A DNA stretch of 64,000 nucleotides from Holacanthus passer. Taxonomy: Eukaryota > Chordata > Actinopteri > Pomacanthidae. The DNA is taken from assembly GCA_025331565.1 (NCBI GenBank), contig JAFREQ010000014.1:10900001-10964000 (forward strand), given 5' to 3'. A program made the position numbers and the translations under genes. Positions 1 to 13,400 of the stretch are shown piece after piece. The notes below the pieces were generated by a model. The model was not told where the DNA came from. It did not search any database and saw only the letters and a list, made by a program, of their open reading frames with translations. The first letter of the stretch is position 1; the number at the start of each line of letters is the position of its first letter.

Positions 1-3000
1 AACTACCAGGTAACAACATGACCTCAGTGCAGTAAAACTCTTCATCATCTAAATACAATGTAATAGAAGCCTATTAATCACATAATGCAAAACATGGTCT
101 CTTCTAAAAGGCCACAAACTGGGTTATCCATTGAAAAATGGTCTCTTTTTGATTAAGCAATCACATTGCAAGCACAGCCAGCCCAGTTTTCATAAATCAC
201 TTCAAACATACATGGCATTTGATTAGAACCCATTAGCAATGAGCAACAGTGTGTGTATGATGTGCATGTGGGGAGGCATGTGCATGTGTCTCATCTCACA
301 TTTTCCATGGTCTGCTCTGTAGGATGTTCCTCATTAGTGTGAATATTAATGCAACCAGAAAGGGGGGAAGAGGGGAAGAAAAATGTAAAAGGAATTTGGA
401 AGAGCTTTTTAAAGGGGCCATTTCATCAGAATCGTTATTTTTTTGCGGTTCTCTGAAGGCTCGTAACCGGCGGTCTATGAAGAGAGACATGCCGCAGTGG
501 GGCTTAATTTAAAACCAGAAAGGTCACTGCGCTAAGAAAGGTCCTCAGCTCAGCCAAAAATATAAAATGAGGAGGAGAAAGAGAAAGCAGTGGGGGAGGA
601 GGAGTGGGCCAAGAAAGAGAGCAGAATGAAAGGAGATCAGAGGATGCCGATTGGGAAGGGGGGACCCAGGTGGGAGGAAACACGTTCAAGTAATTTGGAA
701 AGACAGTGTTATGGAAGGGAGTACAAAAATGGAAAAACACTGAGGAAAGAGGGAAAACTGAGAGAGGATAATGAACTGAGTTGCAATTGAACTGGAACAG
801 GCCTAGCATCAAAACAGATGCAAGAGGTTTTTTGTTTACTTTAATGGTGTTTTTGCAAGTAATTTGTTATAATGGCCGACAATTTCAGGGAAAAACACTG
901 CATCCATACACAGTGAAGGATTGCCAATCTGTCCAACAATCTGTGTTGGCAGAGGCACAACCCTCCCCAAGCCTTTACTGAATTAGGCTCCCCGTGCTTG
1001 GTACTGGACCAGAGTGCTAATGGTCAGATGGGAAATTAGCTTTGCCATATGCAACTCAGCACAGAAAAGGTACGACTTTGAAAACAACATTTCTCCCCGG
1101 ATCAGTCCGTTTATAAGAGATGATGACACTTGATTTGGCTGAGAAATGCATGTCATGTGTCGGGACTTGGCCTCGTTAACAATTGTAAACCGGTTAGCAA
1201 TGAAGTCGCCCTCCCCCCAACTCTACCTTACATTCCACAAACTAACATCCCTGTTTTCAATCACTTGTTTATCTATCAGCTCAATTGAACTGTCCGCTGG
1301 GTTTTTTGACTGCACCACATTACATAAAAGCACACAGGAGCCTTATGGCAGCAGCATGACAGCCTCTGATGTAAAGCCTCACGCTTTGCACAGATAAGAC
1401 GGGTTCAATTTTAATGTTGCTAGCACACCGAGACGCACCAGGCTCACTTGTAAAACAGAATGCCCCCTTCGCTTGTAAACGCAGCAGCCCAAGAGGAGGA
1501 AAGAGATGGGGGTTGGGCTGGCTGAGGTGGGGCTGAATTAAAAGGAGGAGAGGAATTCCACTTGTCCAACTCCCGCAATCCATCCAGTGGATCAATTTCT
1601 ACGCTCAAATTCCCAATCCATTCCCAATCTCTTTTAAAAACTAATACCCAATTCCAATCACAACTGCAGTAAAGCACATCTTGTAAAAGGTCATAGTGTG
1701 ACCTCGGAGTTCTCTAAATTGGATGCTGGTTGGCCCACTTTCCTTTGAAATACTGCACAGCCTGAAATAAAAACTGCCCTGTGCACAATCACACCACCAG
1801 TGGGACCTGCATCCAGCCCATCAGTAGGTGTTCATTTTGATGTGAAGTATCACAGCACAGAGAGTTTAACAAGATATTGGTTGTCTGTGTTGAGGGAAAC
1901 GGGAACCAGAACTCAAACCCAAACTAGAGCATGGGGGCCCAGGAAGGATTTTCGGGATACGTGTATCTGTGTGTATGTGCCTGCCATAGGCAGCATGCCG
2001 GCATATAGTGGAGCATCTCTCCTGCAGCCAGCCAAGGGAACTGATCAGATGGACGATCAAACACTAATCATTCCCTCACGGCCCATACCGAGTAAAACTG
2101 TCATTAATTTTGCGGAATTACATCAAATCTGAGACATTCTTTATGTGGCCCACGGCCTGCAGACAGTTATACGACAGGGACTGCTGCGCTAAGCAGATGG
2201 GGCAGCTTGGCCGTGCATACTAAATACCACCGTCCCCCATTTCTCTATCTCCGCCCTCTCAACATTCTGCCCTCCTTCCAGGCACTCTGCTCTCGCTCCC
2301 TCTTTCTTTGTTTTCTACCCTTCTAATGCCTTTCCTTGACTATATGGTCACACAGACCTCACTGATTACATCACTAACCTCACAGCAATAGGCGTTCTTT
2401 AACTCAATGATGCTCATATTGCCTTAAATTGTACTATATCCTTGATAGAAAAAAAAATGCTAGCTCTATTCTCACACAAGACACATCACACATTAATTTA
2501 GTGTGATGAGAAAATAAATTGTTTGCTGACATAAATCTTTAATGTTTGTCTCTTGGATGTTGACAACTCTAACAGTTTACTTGCCTATACACAACAGAAG
2601 GTCATAATCCCATTTGAGGTTTCTCTGGCAACTGATTACTGCTGGAGGCAAGTTACAATTTATGGCTAGTGACACATACCTGCCATTCCCTTTGAATGAG
2701 ACATGTGGTAAGCTATATTCAGACAGACCACCTGAGGTAATAAAACTGCAGTAGCACTCAGGGGCTATACCATTTTCTTATATTGAGAGGAATTCCAAGC
2801 CAGGCTGCTAGAAATCAGCAGACGACAAGGATTAAATTTGTGCAGAATAGTACTTCAGTCAATAAATAAACAACATGTCGAGGATTTTGTGCCAGAACAG
2901 TTGATAGTGGGTTTTTTCCTACCCAAACCTTGTGTTAATAATAGTCCAGTTCACACTTTGCAAAGAAAAAGAATTAATTCAAATGGTGGGTATGTGCATG

Positions 3001-4667
3001 TGTGTGCATGTGTTGGGGGGGGGTGGGCCAGACAGAGGAGCCATAACAGCAGGCAGCCAGGTCAAGATCAAGCAGTTTCATGGACAATCCACTTTCAGTC
3101 TAGTCTCTATTAGGGTGAAGCCTCGCATTCCTACCGCACGGCCATCTTCTTGCTTCACACAACAGTGACGCTTCAAAGTCAAGGCTATCTGAGGTCTACC
3201 ATAATGGTGTCTGAAATAACAGTGCCACAGAACCCCAGACAATTACTAAAACAGGCACGAAGCCGGAAGGAGTCACAGTATATGATTAGTGGATAGAGAG
3301 GTTTTTCACGGTCATGCATATCTGGCTTTTCATACTGGCTAATTGAAATCGTGATAAAAACAAAGCAGAAGCAAGACAGCCATTGTAAATCTTGTCGAAG
3401 CTACAACTAAGAACTTATATATTTTCATTTACCAACATCCTAACTAAAGACACACGTAAATAATGCCTACTGAATAAGCTAGTCTTTGCAGTACAACCTA
3501 TTTAATTATCCAACTGCATAGAGAGCCACTACTTCCAGCACCACTTTGCTCACACAGGCTCAGCACACTATTAATCCACTTAAACACAATTTATAGGGTC
3601 TCAACATCGACTGTCCGTCGGCATAAAATTACATGAAGCGTCCTTATAGTGTCTTCAACAGACTAAATTAGCCAAACTGGACTTACTAATTGAGGAGGAG
3701 TAAAGTACTGTGTGACTGGATTGACTCGTCAATGAGCAGAGATAAATAAGCAGGCTACGGGAAGAACATCAATAACTATAATAAAAATATAGGATGAGCA
3801 TTATTTAAGCTGCGGTTGCTGAGGCATGATAACCTTAAATCTTAAAAACACTAACTTTAATTTCCACTTCAATGATGTGGGTTTTTGCTGTTACTGAGTG
3901 CACTAAAATGGAGATGTTTTAACACCCTTAATCACCATTTTTAATCCTGATTTAAAATTAAACTCAATTCAGATCGAGTTCATATTTAATTACAAAGCCA
4001 ATATCTAAATATGTCTTTTACTTTAAAAGTCTCAAAAAGGCATTTTGGGCCAAGAAAAACAATTTAACAATTTAACAAACTACTGTAATATGCTCCCATT
4101 CAGAGATATGTTCCTCATCCTGGGGTATTGAAATGTGCCCATGGTGCTGTTCTTTTGTAATATTTTCAAATCCTTTTTGCACCAGGCATAATTAATGCAA
4201 AGTTGACAAGATATCAGCCTGGCATCTTATTTTTTCTGCTTCAGATCTCATGCTAATTAAATACTACATTTATTTCATCCAATGTCCTTCATTATGGAAA
4301 AAGACCAAAAAAAAGGAGGAAAAAAAACAAAACAAAAAATGTGTCCCAAGATAACTCCACGAGGGACAGTCTCCAGAGGCTGAAAAGCATGCACTGTGTG
4401 TTACAGAGGGTTTAGGTATATAGTCTGCATGTGACAACCTGATTGCAAACACTGGGTTTTCAAGATGGTATACTGCCATCTGCTGTCCTGCGCCGTAACG
4501 TCATCATGCAGTTACATTCGGACACCCACACTATAAGGCAACACTATGAGATGTGAGACGTCTCTCAAACCTACTGCCAAACTAGAGAACTTTCCAGGAA
4601 ATAGGAATACTGAGTTTGAATAAAACCCAAGTTCTGTTCCAAAGCCTAATCTTCCTCAGCAAAGATA
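1..4667. other. intergenic flank, no gene seen
   Basis: I see no exon with convincing splice sites or a recognisable protein here. The stretch holds purine-rich sequence (about 550-780), a few short GT-rich runs, and AT-rich unique sequence (about 3,400-4,300). Non-repetitive sequence around 1,080-1,230 packs GTTAAC, CAATTG and ACCGGT close together and could be conserved non-coding DNA, which I cannot test without an alignment. A CTCF-like motif is listed separately at 4,473-4,486. Confidence 0.6.
4473..4486 (-). promoter_or_regulatory. candidate CTCF motif
   Basis: The minus strand reads ACAGCAGATGGCAG, which differs from the CTCF core consensus CCASYAGRKGGCRS at the first position only. 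It sits in the gene-free flank 1.3 kb upstream of the calcoco1 promoter. Binding is inferred from the motif alone. Confidence 0.4.
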
Positions 4668-4908
4668 ATTCTTTAGTGATCCCCCAGAGGGGAAACTCGG
4701 GCGTTGCAGCAGCACAAGAGAAGATGCACAAGAATACAAATAGATAAAGTAGAAAGTATATAAATATAAAAAAACTATATACAAAAAAGGTATATACAAC
4801 TAGTACAAAGTGGATTTAAAAAAGTATATACAACTAGCACAAGGTGGAAATCTAAAGTGACATATTGAGATTAAGTGACAACATAGCGAGATAAAGTGAC
4901 ACCATAAC
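4668..4908. mobile_element. retroposon 3' fragment with AT-rich tail
   Basis: The block GTGATCCCCCAGAGGGGAAA followed by a GCAGCAGCACAA stretch resembles the 3' end of an abundant teleost retroposon; I am not sure of the family. It continues into AT-rich sequence with an imperfect duplication of a unit containing GTATATACAACTAG (about 4,790-4,855) and a second duplicated unit around AAGTGACA (4,855-4,902). No coding part is left. Confidence 0.45.
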
Positions 4909-5370
4909 CAGTGGTGGAAAGTAACTAAATACAATTACTCAAGTACTGTAAGTAAGTGCAATTTTGAGGTAATTGTAGTACTTCCATTTTATGCTACTTC
5001 ATACTTCTACTCCACTACATTTTGGATGCCAGTACTGTACTTTCTACTCCATTACATTTATTTGACAGCCTTAGTTACTTGCTACTTTAGAGTCGGGTTA
5101 TTATTACAAAATATAATCATCTAATAACTTATGATGTATTTTCATGGCATAAGTTATGCAGCAGTACATAAAGTAATACAAGTATGCACCATCTTTACCA
5201 GCTGCAACATTAGTGATGCTTGCGCATTAATGCTTCATCACATAATGATTATTTCACTTTTGGTACTTTAAGTATAGTTTGATGCTTATACTTTTGTACG
5301 TTTACTTAAGTAAAATTTTGAATGCAGGACTTTTACTTGTAACAGAGTATTTCCACACTGTGGTAGGTCT
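4909..5370. mobile_element. hAT-like non-autonomous element, truncated
   Basis: It begins with CAGTGGTGGAAAGTAACTAA, the end of a very common teleost hAT-like repeat, followed by the typical internal text of repeated TACTCAAGTACT, ACTCCACTACATTT and TTTACTTAAGTAAA. The right side breaks off after ACACTGTGGTA rather than reaching a clear second terminal repeat, and I see no matching 8-bp target duplication. There is no transposase. A related copy lies in calcoco1 intron 14. Confidence 0.6.
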
Positions 5371-5754
5371 AGATCTTAAAACTCAGTAAGCCTGCTTCAG
5401 TGGAACAGCACACTGCAGGACAACAATTCAACTCATTTACAAAAATTTAAACAAAAAAAAAAATTAAACGTATTATAAAAATAAAAAATTACTATAGTAC
5501 CTATAGTATTTTACTGCCATTAACAAAAAGTAAAATAGTGTACATAATCTACCTTCCAGCTGCATGGAAAATAATGCGTTGACAACAACAAAGCAGTCAC
5601 AATGTAAACATCTGTAGGAGAGTCTTTGTCAACCAAAATGAAAAATACAATCACAACAGAAACTGAACAGGGGTCAAATTGCCCTCGTCCACTCTGCACA
5701 CATCTGTTTGTTGTAGCGCCTGGGAATCGTTGTTTTCCTCATCGCACACACGAG

Positions 5755-5963
5755 ATATTCTTTCCCATTGGTCAGTCTATCAGTCAACCAATGGCCCCCC
5801 GTTCTTTGACACCCGATGAGGAAAATAACGGCGGCCGATAAGAAACATGTGCTCTTCTGCTTCGACTTTGGGGGATTGTAGTTTAAAGAGCATAACTTCA
5901 GCATCGTTTCATCGACGTGGTGAACGACAGCTCCCATAATTCCGCGGTGGCAGTGAGGCTGTC
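5755..5963 (+). promoter_or_regulatory. calcoco1: calcoco1 promoter region
   Basis: The region just upstream of the inferred first exon has no TATA box. It contains an opposed pair of NF-Y (CCAAT) boxes, ATTGG at 5,767-5,771 and CCAAT at 5,788-5,792. It also has two ZNF143-like sites: the minus-strand sequence ACTACAATCCC inside 5,870-5,884, and the plus-strand sequence GACAGCTCCCATAATTCC at 5,925-5,942. These motifs are typical of TATA-less housekeeping promoters. The start site itself is not visible. Confidence 0.5.
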
Positions 5964-6150
5964 ATGCTTGTGTTTTGCTTTGGGTTTTTGTTATTGTTTC
6001 GGGTTAGTGGAGCAACTGAGCCCGAGGAGGAAAGCACGACTGTATCGCTCATGTTTTAGTTGTGATTTTTTTGTTAACGGGCCGTGACTCCTGCATCTGA
6101 TAACGACACATCTGGTTGAGACTGCAGAAGAAGAAGTGAGGGCGATAAAG
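5950..6150 (+). other. calcoco1: calcoco1 noncoding exon 1 (5' UTR), start approximate
   Basis: The 3' edge is a strong donor, GATAAAG|GTAAGCGAG at 6,150/6,151. The next exon has its acceptor at 7,271, so the leader would be this exon plus 33 nt before the ATG. The 5' edge is a guess from the promoter motifs. A 31-codon upstream ORF (5,964-6,059) lies inside. Confidence 0.5.
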
Positions 6151-7304
6151 GTAAGCGAGACACCAGAGACGGTCGACAGATAATGTGCGCAGATGTCTTT
6201 TGTAGTTAACAAAGCCTGTTATTGTCTCGTCTGACGCGCACGCGCAGCACATTAACTAATTGGACAACGATAATTAGCGAGTCCGTGTTCACATCTACCT
6301 GGAATGTCTTAGATTGCACGTTAGTCTTGCTAAGCTTGCATCGACGTGCATGGCACACTGTTTTCTCGACATGTGCTACTGTTGGGCCTCAAGCCTCGTG
6401 TGGTGTAATGTGAAACCTCCGAAAGCTACTGTTCTATTTTCCTCACGGATCTTGAGTTTTCGACGGCATCTGTTAAATGATCTACAGTATTTACACAACA
6501 AAATTGTCTTCCCTTATTTCTTAGGTTGGAGGAATGCTTTACTAAAATAAGATACTCTACATCCTTGTAATTATAGTGGATTATGCTTGTGCCACAGGAG
6601 ACAAATATAAAGTGTGGGAAAGTCACAGTTCATCCACTGTAAGCCCAAATAGGGCTTTTAAAGTTCTATGTAAGTGTTTTTTTCCTTGCACATGTTGTCA
6701 TATTAGTCTCTGAATTTCAGCCATGATAGTGTACATCCAACAGTTAGGCACGTATGACCTATAGTGGTGTCATTACCCCCACACAATGCTCAATGAATAA
6801 ATAATGCTTTGTAAGACACACGTGTCTCCAAGTGGTGTGGTTAACTGCAGGCAGGAATTCCTCAAAATTCATGGAGACTGTGTTTGCCAGTGGAATTTGA
6901 GCCCTACACATGCTGGAGGCCCCAGACACCTTGCACTGCATGCTCACACGTGACGGTGTACAAAAGGAAAACATGATGACGATGACTGAAATAGCCGTGG
7001 TGACAAACATGTAATATGTCATGTTGCTCAAAGGCCATACTGTCGGTGAGGTTTAGTTCTGGTGTCCTTTCCTCAAGTGTGCGCTCTGTCCGGATATCTT
7101 ATTACACTGAATAAATATTCACAGACTGCTGCCCCTGTCTTGTTTGTTCTCCAGTGCTCACCTCTTACCTATTTCACAATTAGCTCCTCCAACCATGCAT
7201 GTCAGTTTCTACCTTAAGCTTCATGTAAATAATACTGAACTTAAGTTTTAATATTGTGTGTTTTCCCGTAGGTGCAAAATAGCCTGCCTTTCTTTTGTGC
7301 TGCC

Positions 7305-7436
7305 ATGGAGAAGGCTTTGCTGGTGGAGTTCAGAAACGTGGGCTGCAGTTACTTCCCTCAGAGCAGAGTCGACTGCCACTACACACTGAGCTCACAGCAC
7401 AACTGGGCTAGCAACGACTGGATAGGGCTCTTCAAG
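7305..7436 (+). CDS. calcoco1: calcoco1 coding exon 1: start and first half of SKICH domain
   Basis: The exon begins at 7,272 after TTTTCCCGTAG and has 33 nt of leader before the ATG. It encodes residues 1-44, phase 0 at the end. VDCHYTL and NDWIGLFK are hallmark SKICH strands shared with CALCOCO1, NDP52 and TAX1BP1. The donor is AAG|GTACTG. Confidence 0.92.
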
Positions 7437-10400
7437 GTACTGTTAATCTGACATCTGTCACATCTATCACAAAAATGTAGTCAATAAAAAAATACATGTA
7501 TTCAACTGCAAAATAACAGTCTGTGCATTTTTTCTTCCTCAGGTGGGATGGTCATCAATGAAGGACTACCACACATTTGTTTGGGCACTGGCCCCAGCTG
7601 ACTATCAAGAGGGCACAGATGTCAACTGCTGTGTGCACTTCCAGGGTACTCATGCCCTTGTTTTCTAATTGTATTTTATTTCCCATAGTTAGCCAGGATC
7701 TATACTAGTACAGTGCTTAGATCCGCACATAAAACCTTCAACAGGAGATTGATGTTTCTGTAAATTGAATTGCACTGCTGTATACAAAAGGCTAGCTGGT
7801 TCATTTAGTGAAGGGTAATGTTAGATATTCCTATCTTAAAAAGAGTATTTCCACAGATGTAAAGGGGAAAATACCCCATGCAGAAGACAAATGTCCCTCT
7901 TAGCTTGGTCTCTAACAAAGACACAGTCTCTGTCATTGTTTGAATGAATTTCTTTAGAATGCAGGAGGTTGAGTAATGAGGATGACAAAGACAATGGCTC
8001 AAAGCCTGCTCTGGCTACTACTCACTGCCAATGAATTGTACAGTGTTCACTCTGTCCTGTCTGTCAGTGGCAACTGATAAGCATGATTCAGTGTGAGGGC
8101 CATGTGTGCAGCAGGTGAGACATTGACCTCTGATTTAGTGATTTATCACTAACTTAAGAATACTGTAATTGTCATTCTTCATTGGAAGAAGAACAGAGAA
8201 AGGAAGTCTAAAAAAACTGCTGACGGTCCCTTATCATCAGCGATGCAGTGATTTAAAAAGAAGGTTGCCTGCTCTGTGACCCATGCTGGTGCTGTAAGTT
8301 ACAGTACAGTTCATAAACTTTGCAATATGTCATTCTTCCTGTCTGTTTTCCATCTGGCCCCTTTACTATATAAGCATTGTGAAACAGAAATTCCAAGTAA
8401 ATCATTCTAAACATGAAGCTATAGCCTGTGTGAGATAAGGATAATACTAGGTTAGCTTACTTTATGGGCTGGATGAAGTCACAGGCTGTGGCTGGCTGCT
8501 CTCTGGTCAGAGTGGGAAGCAGGAGGCATAACATCATCAGTTCCGGCCTGTTTTGTTTAGGGTTGACAAAAAGGAAAGTGAATCAGACACATGGAGACAT
8601 GGACAAACATGGTTAAACTAGCAAATATACTTGAAGTCAGTTGCAAAGTTACCAGCTAATAGCTAGTCAAGATACCAGTTATTTAGAAGCTTTTTCAGAT
8701 ACTAGTGAATTTAAGACTTCCTGTGAGAGACAGAAAAGATGGATAGTATCATTAACAGGATGTTGACGTTTGCTTTATTACTAGGCTTTTGTGTTTGATA
8801 AAATATTTTAGCTGTATTACTTTAATCTCTGTGGTTTCAATAAGGTAACTTTACAGTGGCTCTGTTGTGTATTTAATCCAGAACAAACACTGGAAGCAAC
8901 TACAGCAACTGTAACAACAAAAATAAAGCATATTGCGAAACGCTGCTTATAGACCAGTTAGCTTACTGAAGTATTGGGGCTAAAGACAGTTAGCTAGTCA
9001 TTGACCAAACCGGCAGATTCAGTTTATTGTTGGATATATCGTTAGCTAGCTTGCTATTAAACAAAGTAACAGTTGACAAACAGACAAACGTTGAGTCATT
9101 TGAATATGTTCTTTAACGTTAAATTGTGGCTCATCTAAACCCCGGTAAGACAGCAAACAAGCCTATGTCACAGAAAGTGCGTATTTATTTGAACACTACA
9201 GATGCTCGTAAAGGAGCTAATTTGCTCCATTTAAACAGTAAACTCGTGAAGTGAAGCAACGCTTGTCAAGAGTTAGCTAACCCGGAAACAGCACAGCTGG
9301 AGCGACCGGCCTAGTTCAGGTGTTCTCTGCTCATTAAGTACTTAAACGGAAGAATAATAAAAACCGGGAACTTACTCAAGACAAGCTGGACTTCTAGACG
9401 ATACATCAGGATGGAAAAGGTCTATTTCAGGCCGATAAAAGGTAACAAAACCTCAGCTAGTTGTTAATGAGTTCGCCTAAGTCCAGGTTATGTTTTTGCA
9501 ACTAGTGTAAAATCAAAGATGGCGCGCAACGCCATTTTTCTTTTTCGCTCACCTGCGCTGAACCACCTAAGTGCTGCCACCAGTGGTCGGAAGGTGTATT
9601 GCAATATTCTACACAAAAATTAATGCTGTTGCAATATCCCTAAAAATCCATTATAATTATGATAGTTTATGATCTATAATAATACCATCATATAATCATA
9701 AAATAAATGCGTATTGTGTAAACACCAACATTTTGTCAGGCTGTATCATTAAGATGTATAGCAAACTTAAAAGATGATAAGCTCATCCAAAATTAGAGAT
9801 ACACAATATATATCATAATGGGAATGCCAGCTCAAAAACGAAAATTGGGCTACTTTGAAACACCATTATCCATCACTGTGAATGAATTTTAACTTGACTC
9901 TTATCTTTTTATATCACTTTTTAGCCTCCTACCTACCCAAGCCCAGCTCCCAAGAGTATGAGTTTGTATATATTGATGGTAAAGGGGAAGTCTGCTCCCG
10001 CAGCTCCAAATTCACTTTCTGCGCTCCAAAGCCACTTGAGGATCTGGTGACCCTTGAGGAGGAGTCCCATGAAGAGGAAGGAGGCACAGACATGTTGCTG
10101 GTAGTGCCCAGGGCTGAACTGCTGCAGGTGAGCATCACAAATACAGAATAGACTGACTTGACAAGGTAGTGAAGGAGATTATATTTTCAGTTTTGCAAAA
10201 ATTAATGAGTGCTCATAAAATACATGTGCCGGGGTATCAATACTGTTATTTACTACTGGCACCCAAGACTAGAGAGCAATTATGATTCCCCATCCGCTGC
10301 CTGCTTCCTTCTCTCTCTTGTCAGAGTCGGCTGCAGGAATGCCTGCGAGAGCGCGCTGAGCTGCTGCAGGTGCAGGAGGCAGCAAACAGGCAGAGGGAAA

Positions 10401-13400
10401 AGGAGAAGGTGGAGTACAAGAGGGGGAAGGAGTCCTGGGACAGACAACGCAAAGCGATAGAGAGTGATATCGCCAGGCTGCAGGAAGAGCTAAAGCAGAG
10501 TCGAGAGATGATCAACGAGATGGAGAGGAAGCAGAAGGTGTTCTATAGAACTGTTTTGATTTGGATTATTTGATTAGGACCAATTTGCCTGTTACCATTT
10601 CCATAATTTTCTCTGTACCTGCACCCTTATTCTCTTTAAGTCTCTGCTTAAACATTATCCTGTATTTTCCAATGTAAAATTCTAAATAGTAATTCAATAA
10701 AATGTCTTGAGTTGTTATATTAAAATTTTAAATATAAAATATTTTCATATGGGTAGCCTAGTCTGTGTCATGATAAATTCAAATTCCTCATGAAAATTAA
10801 AAATGCCTCTGGTCTGTTAGGAGGAGCAGGCTTTAGGAGAATCACTAGCCCAGGAGAAAAGTACTTTATTGGATGCGAGGGAGGAGAGCAGAGTGCGAAT
10901 CAAAGAGCTGGAGGAGGATATCAAAACCCTGACACAGAGAACTGTGGAAAGAGAGACAGAGTTGGAAAGGTATGATGTTTTTTTTTTCTCTTTGTCTCTC
11001 TTCCTTTTTCTTCTCTTAGTTTTATGTGGGTCTCATGAATACCTTTGATTATGAGTAACAAAATCTCTGCATGCAGGATGAAGGAAAGAGCAAAGAGAGC
11101 TGGAGCTCAGAGAAAAGAAGAGGAGAGCGAGAGAAAGAGCCTGCAGGTAACCATAATTCAGAACACGCTGTGTATCATAGTAAAATCAGTGTGTTTTTCT
11201 TTTCTTCTACGTCTCAGTCTGTCTTCCCATCTGTGTCATTTAATTTCTCTCCTTTAGACCAAGCTCGAACAGACAGAGGGTGAACTCCGAAGTCTGTCTA
11301 AGGAGTTCCAGGGCCTGAGGAATTCACTGGCCCAGAGAGACACAAGTGTCCTGCAGCTCCAAAGCACCATCACCACCCTCACCCAGAAACTTACCACTGC
11401 CCACAGGAAAGAGGTCAGACATTTCTTTGGAAATCAGAAGGGACAAGATTGAAAGGAGTGTTGAGATTGATATATGGATTGATAGTGGACTAAACAAGTT
11501 TGGATGCATGTTTTTAATTCAGCATCTGTTCTAAGCGGATAAGTATTTGCACCTGACACCACAATTTATTTGGGGCAAACACATGGTCTCAATTACTAGA
11601 AATGGGATGATGTTTTCTATTATACCTTTACTTTGTAGTTTAAGCCATTTCTTCATAAACATGTTCAGCATTAAATAAGAGTTGCATGTCTGCAAATTCT
11701 AAAATGTTGCTCGAATTAACTTAAAACATGACTCTGGCATTTCAAACTCGATATTATTTGTATTCAGCAGTGGCATTTTGTAGTAAATCACCTACAGTTA
11801 CAGATCTGTAGTCAACACATTCTTTCTTGTTCCTTTATGGCCAGGCGGAGAGCGAGGCCACGCTGAAGGAGATGCGTAGCCTACGGGAGCGCCTGAATGC
11901 GAGTGAGCGTGCTGGAGAGGGCTTGAAGAGTGATCTGAGTGCCATGGTGGCCCAGAGAGATCATGGGCAGGCCGAACTGCATCAGGCTCGTCTTCAGGCT
12001 GCACAACTCACACTTCAGCTTGCAGATTCCAGTCTGGCCCTGAGAGAGGGAAGAGCCTGCTGGGCCCAGGAAAGGCAGAATCTGCAGCGCATTGCCGAGG
12101 TGCCATATCAATGCAGAACACAGAATCTGAAATGGATCATTTAGAACATTGAATATATTTGTACAGTGATAGTCAGAGTTGTGAATATAAAGTGCTATAA
12201 ACTATGTCCCATTACTTTCCAAATATCTGAGATATGTAGTTAAATGTCATGATGTTTTAAACAAGTATCTGATGGCTTCAAGATGAAATGCTCCCGTAGC
12301 TCTCCTGAGTGGCTTACATTACTTATCTTATTGGGCATTACAGCTGCATTGCCTCAATAATGTTATCAAGTTCCCTGTTAGCATTGTGTTCAAATATGAA
12401 ATACTGTCAAATCGGCACTTTTACTTTTTCTTTGACACCAAATCCTCCACCATCATTTTGTTGGTCAACTCAAATTTCAAGCGAAATCTGACTCCTGCTA
12501 CTCTGTGCAGCTGTTGCTTCTGTATGGAACAGACACTTTCAGTTTTGTAATTGTAGCATCTGTCATCTAGCTAAGTATTGATAACACACTTTTGATTTGA
12601 TGAACCTGGGCACTGATACACAAAAATGCACTAAATGGGTTTTTTTATTCAAAGACCCAAAAAATCAAAACCGCGGGGGGATGTTGGCAAATAATGTTGA
12701 AGTAAAGTAATGTCTAATGACTGACTAAATGTGAGTGTGTGTGTGTGTGTCACCCTGACAGAAGGACCATGATCGCCTGGAGAAACTCAACACAGAGATG
12801 CAGAAGATAGAGGAGAGGCTGCAGGAGGAGAGGACAGAGAGGGTGAAGTTGGAGGTTGAGCTTGGGAGAGAAAAGGATTGCAATCGGGTGAGAAGGACCA
12901 CTTACTTACCAAGAACTTACTGCAGTCAATGTTTGTGGTTATAGGGTCGTTTTCGGAGGCCACTTCAGTGTGTTTGCAGTAAACCAAATCTACATGTATG
13001 CATGTGTAAATGCACAAAATACAGTTCATTTGCAAATGATAGCATTCTGTTTTTATTTGTGTTTTACACAGTGTCCCAACTTTTGTGGAATCAGGATTTT
13101 ACACAATTGTCATTCTGAAGTCACATTATCTGTCAGACATTTCTGACATATCCTGTTGTTCTCTTATGTCTGGTCTGCAGGTTCAGCTGAGTGAAACCCG
13201 CAGGGAGCTCCAGGAGCTGAAAGCCAGCCTGAGGGTCGCCCAGAAAGAGAAGGAGCAGCTACTTGCAGAGAAGCAGGTTAAAAACTCTGTTTGATTCTTC
13301 ACAGGGGACAACTTGATGTGTAAACACTGCATGTAGGTGTCACAGATACTGACTTTGTGCTCTTTTCATTATCAGCTGATAAGGTCTCAAGGCTAACAAA

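Noticed and set aside
5626..5937. Overlapping frames on both strands at the calcoco1 promoter
   Set aside because: They coincide with promoter motifs and show no known protein; likely chance.
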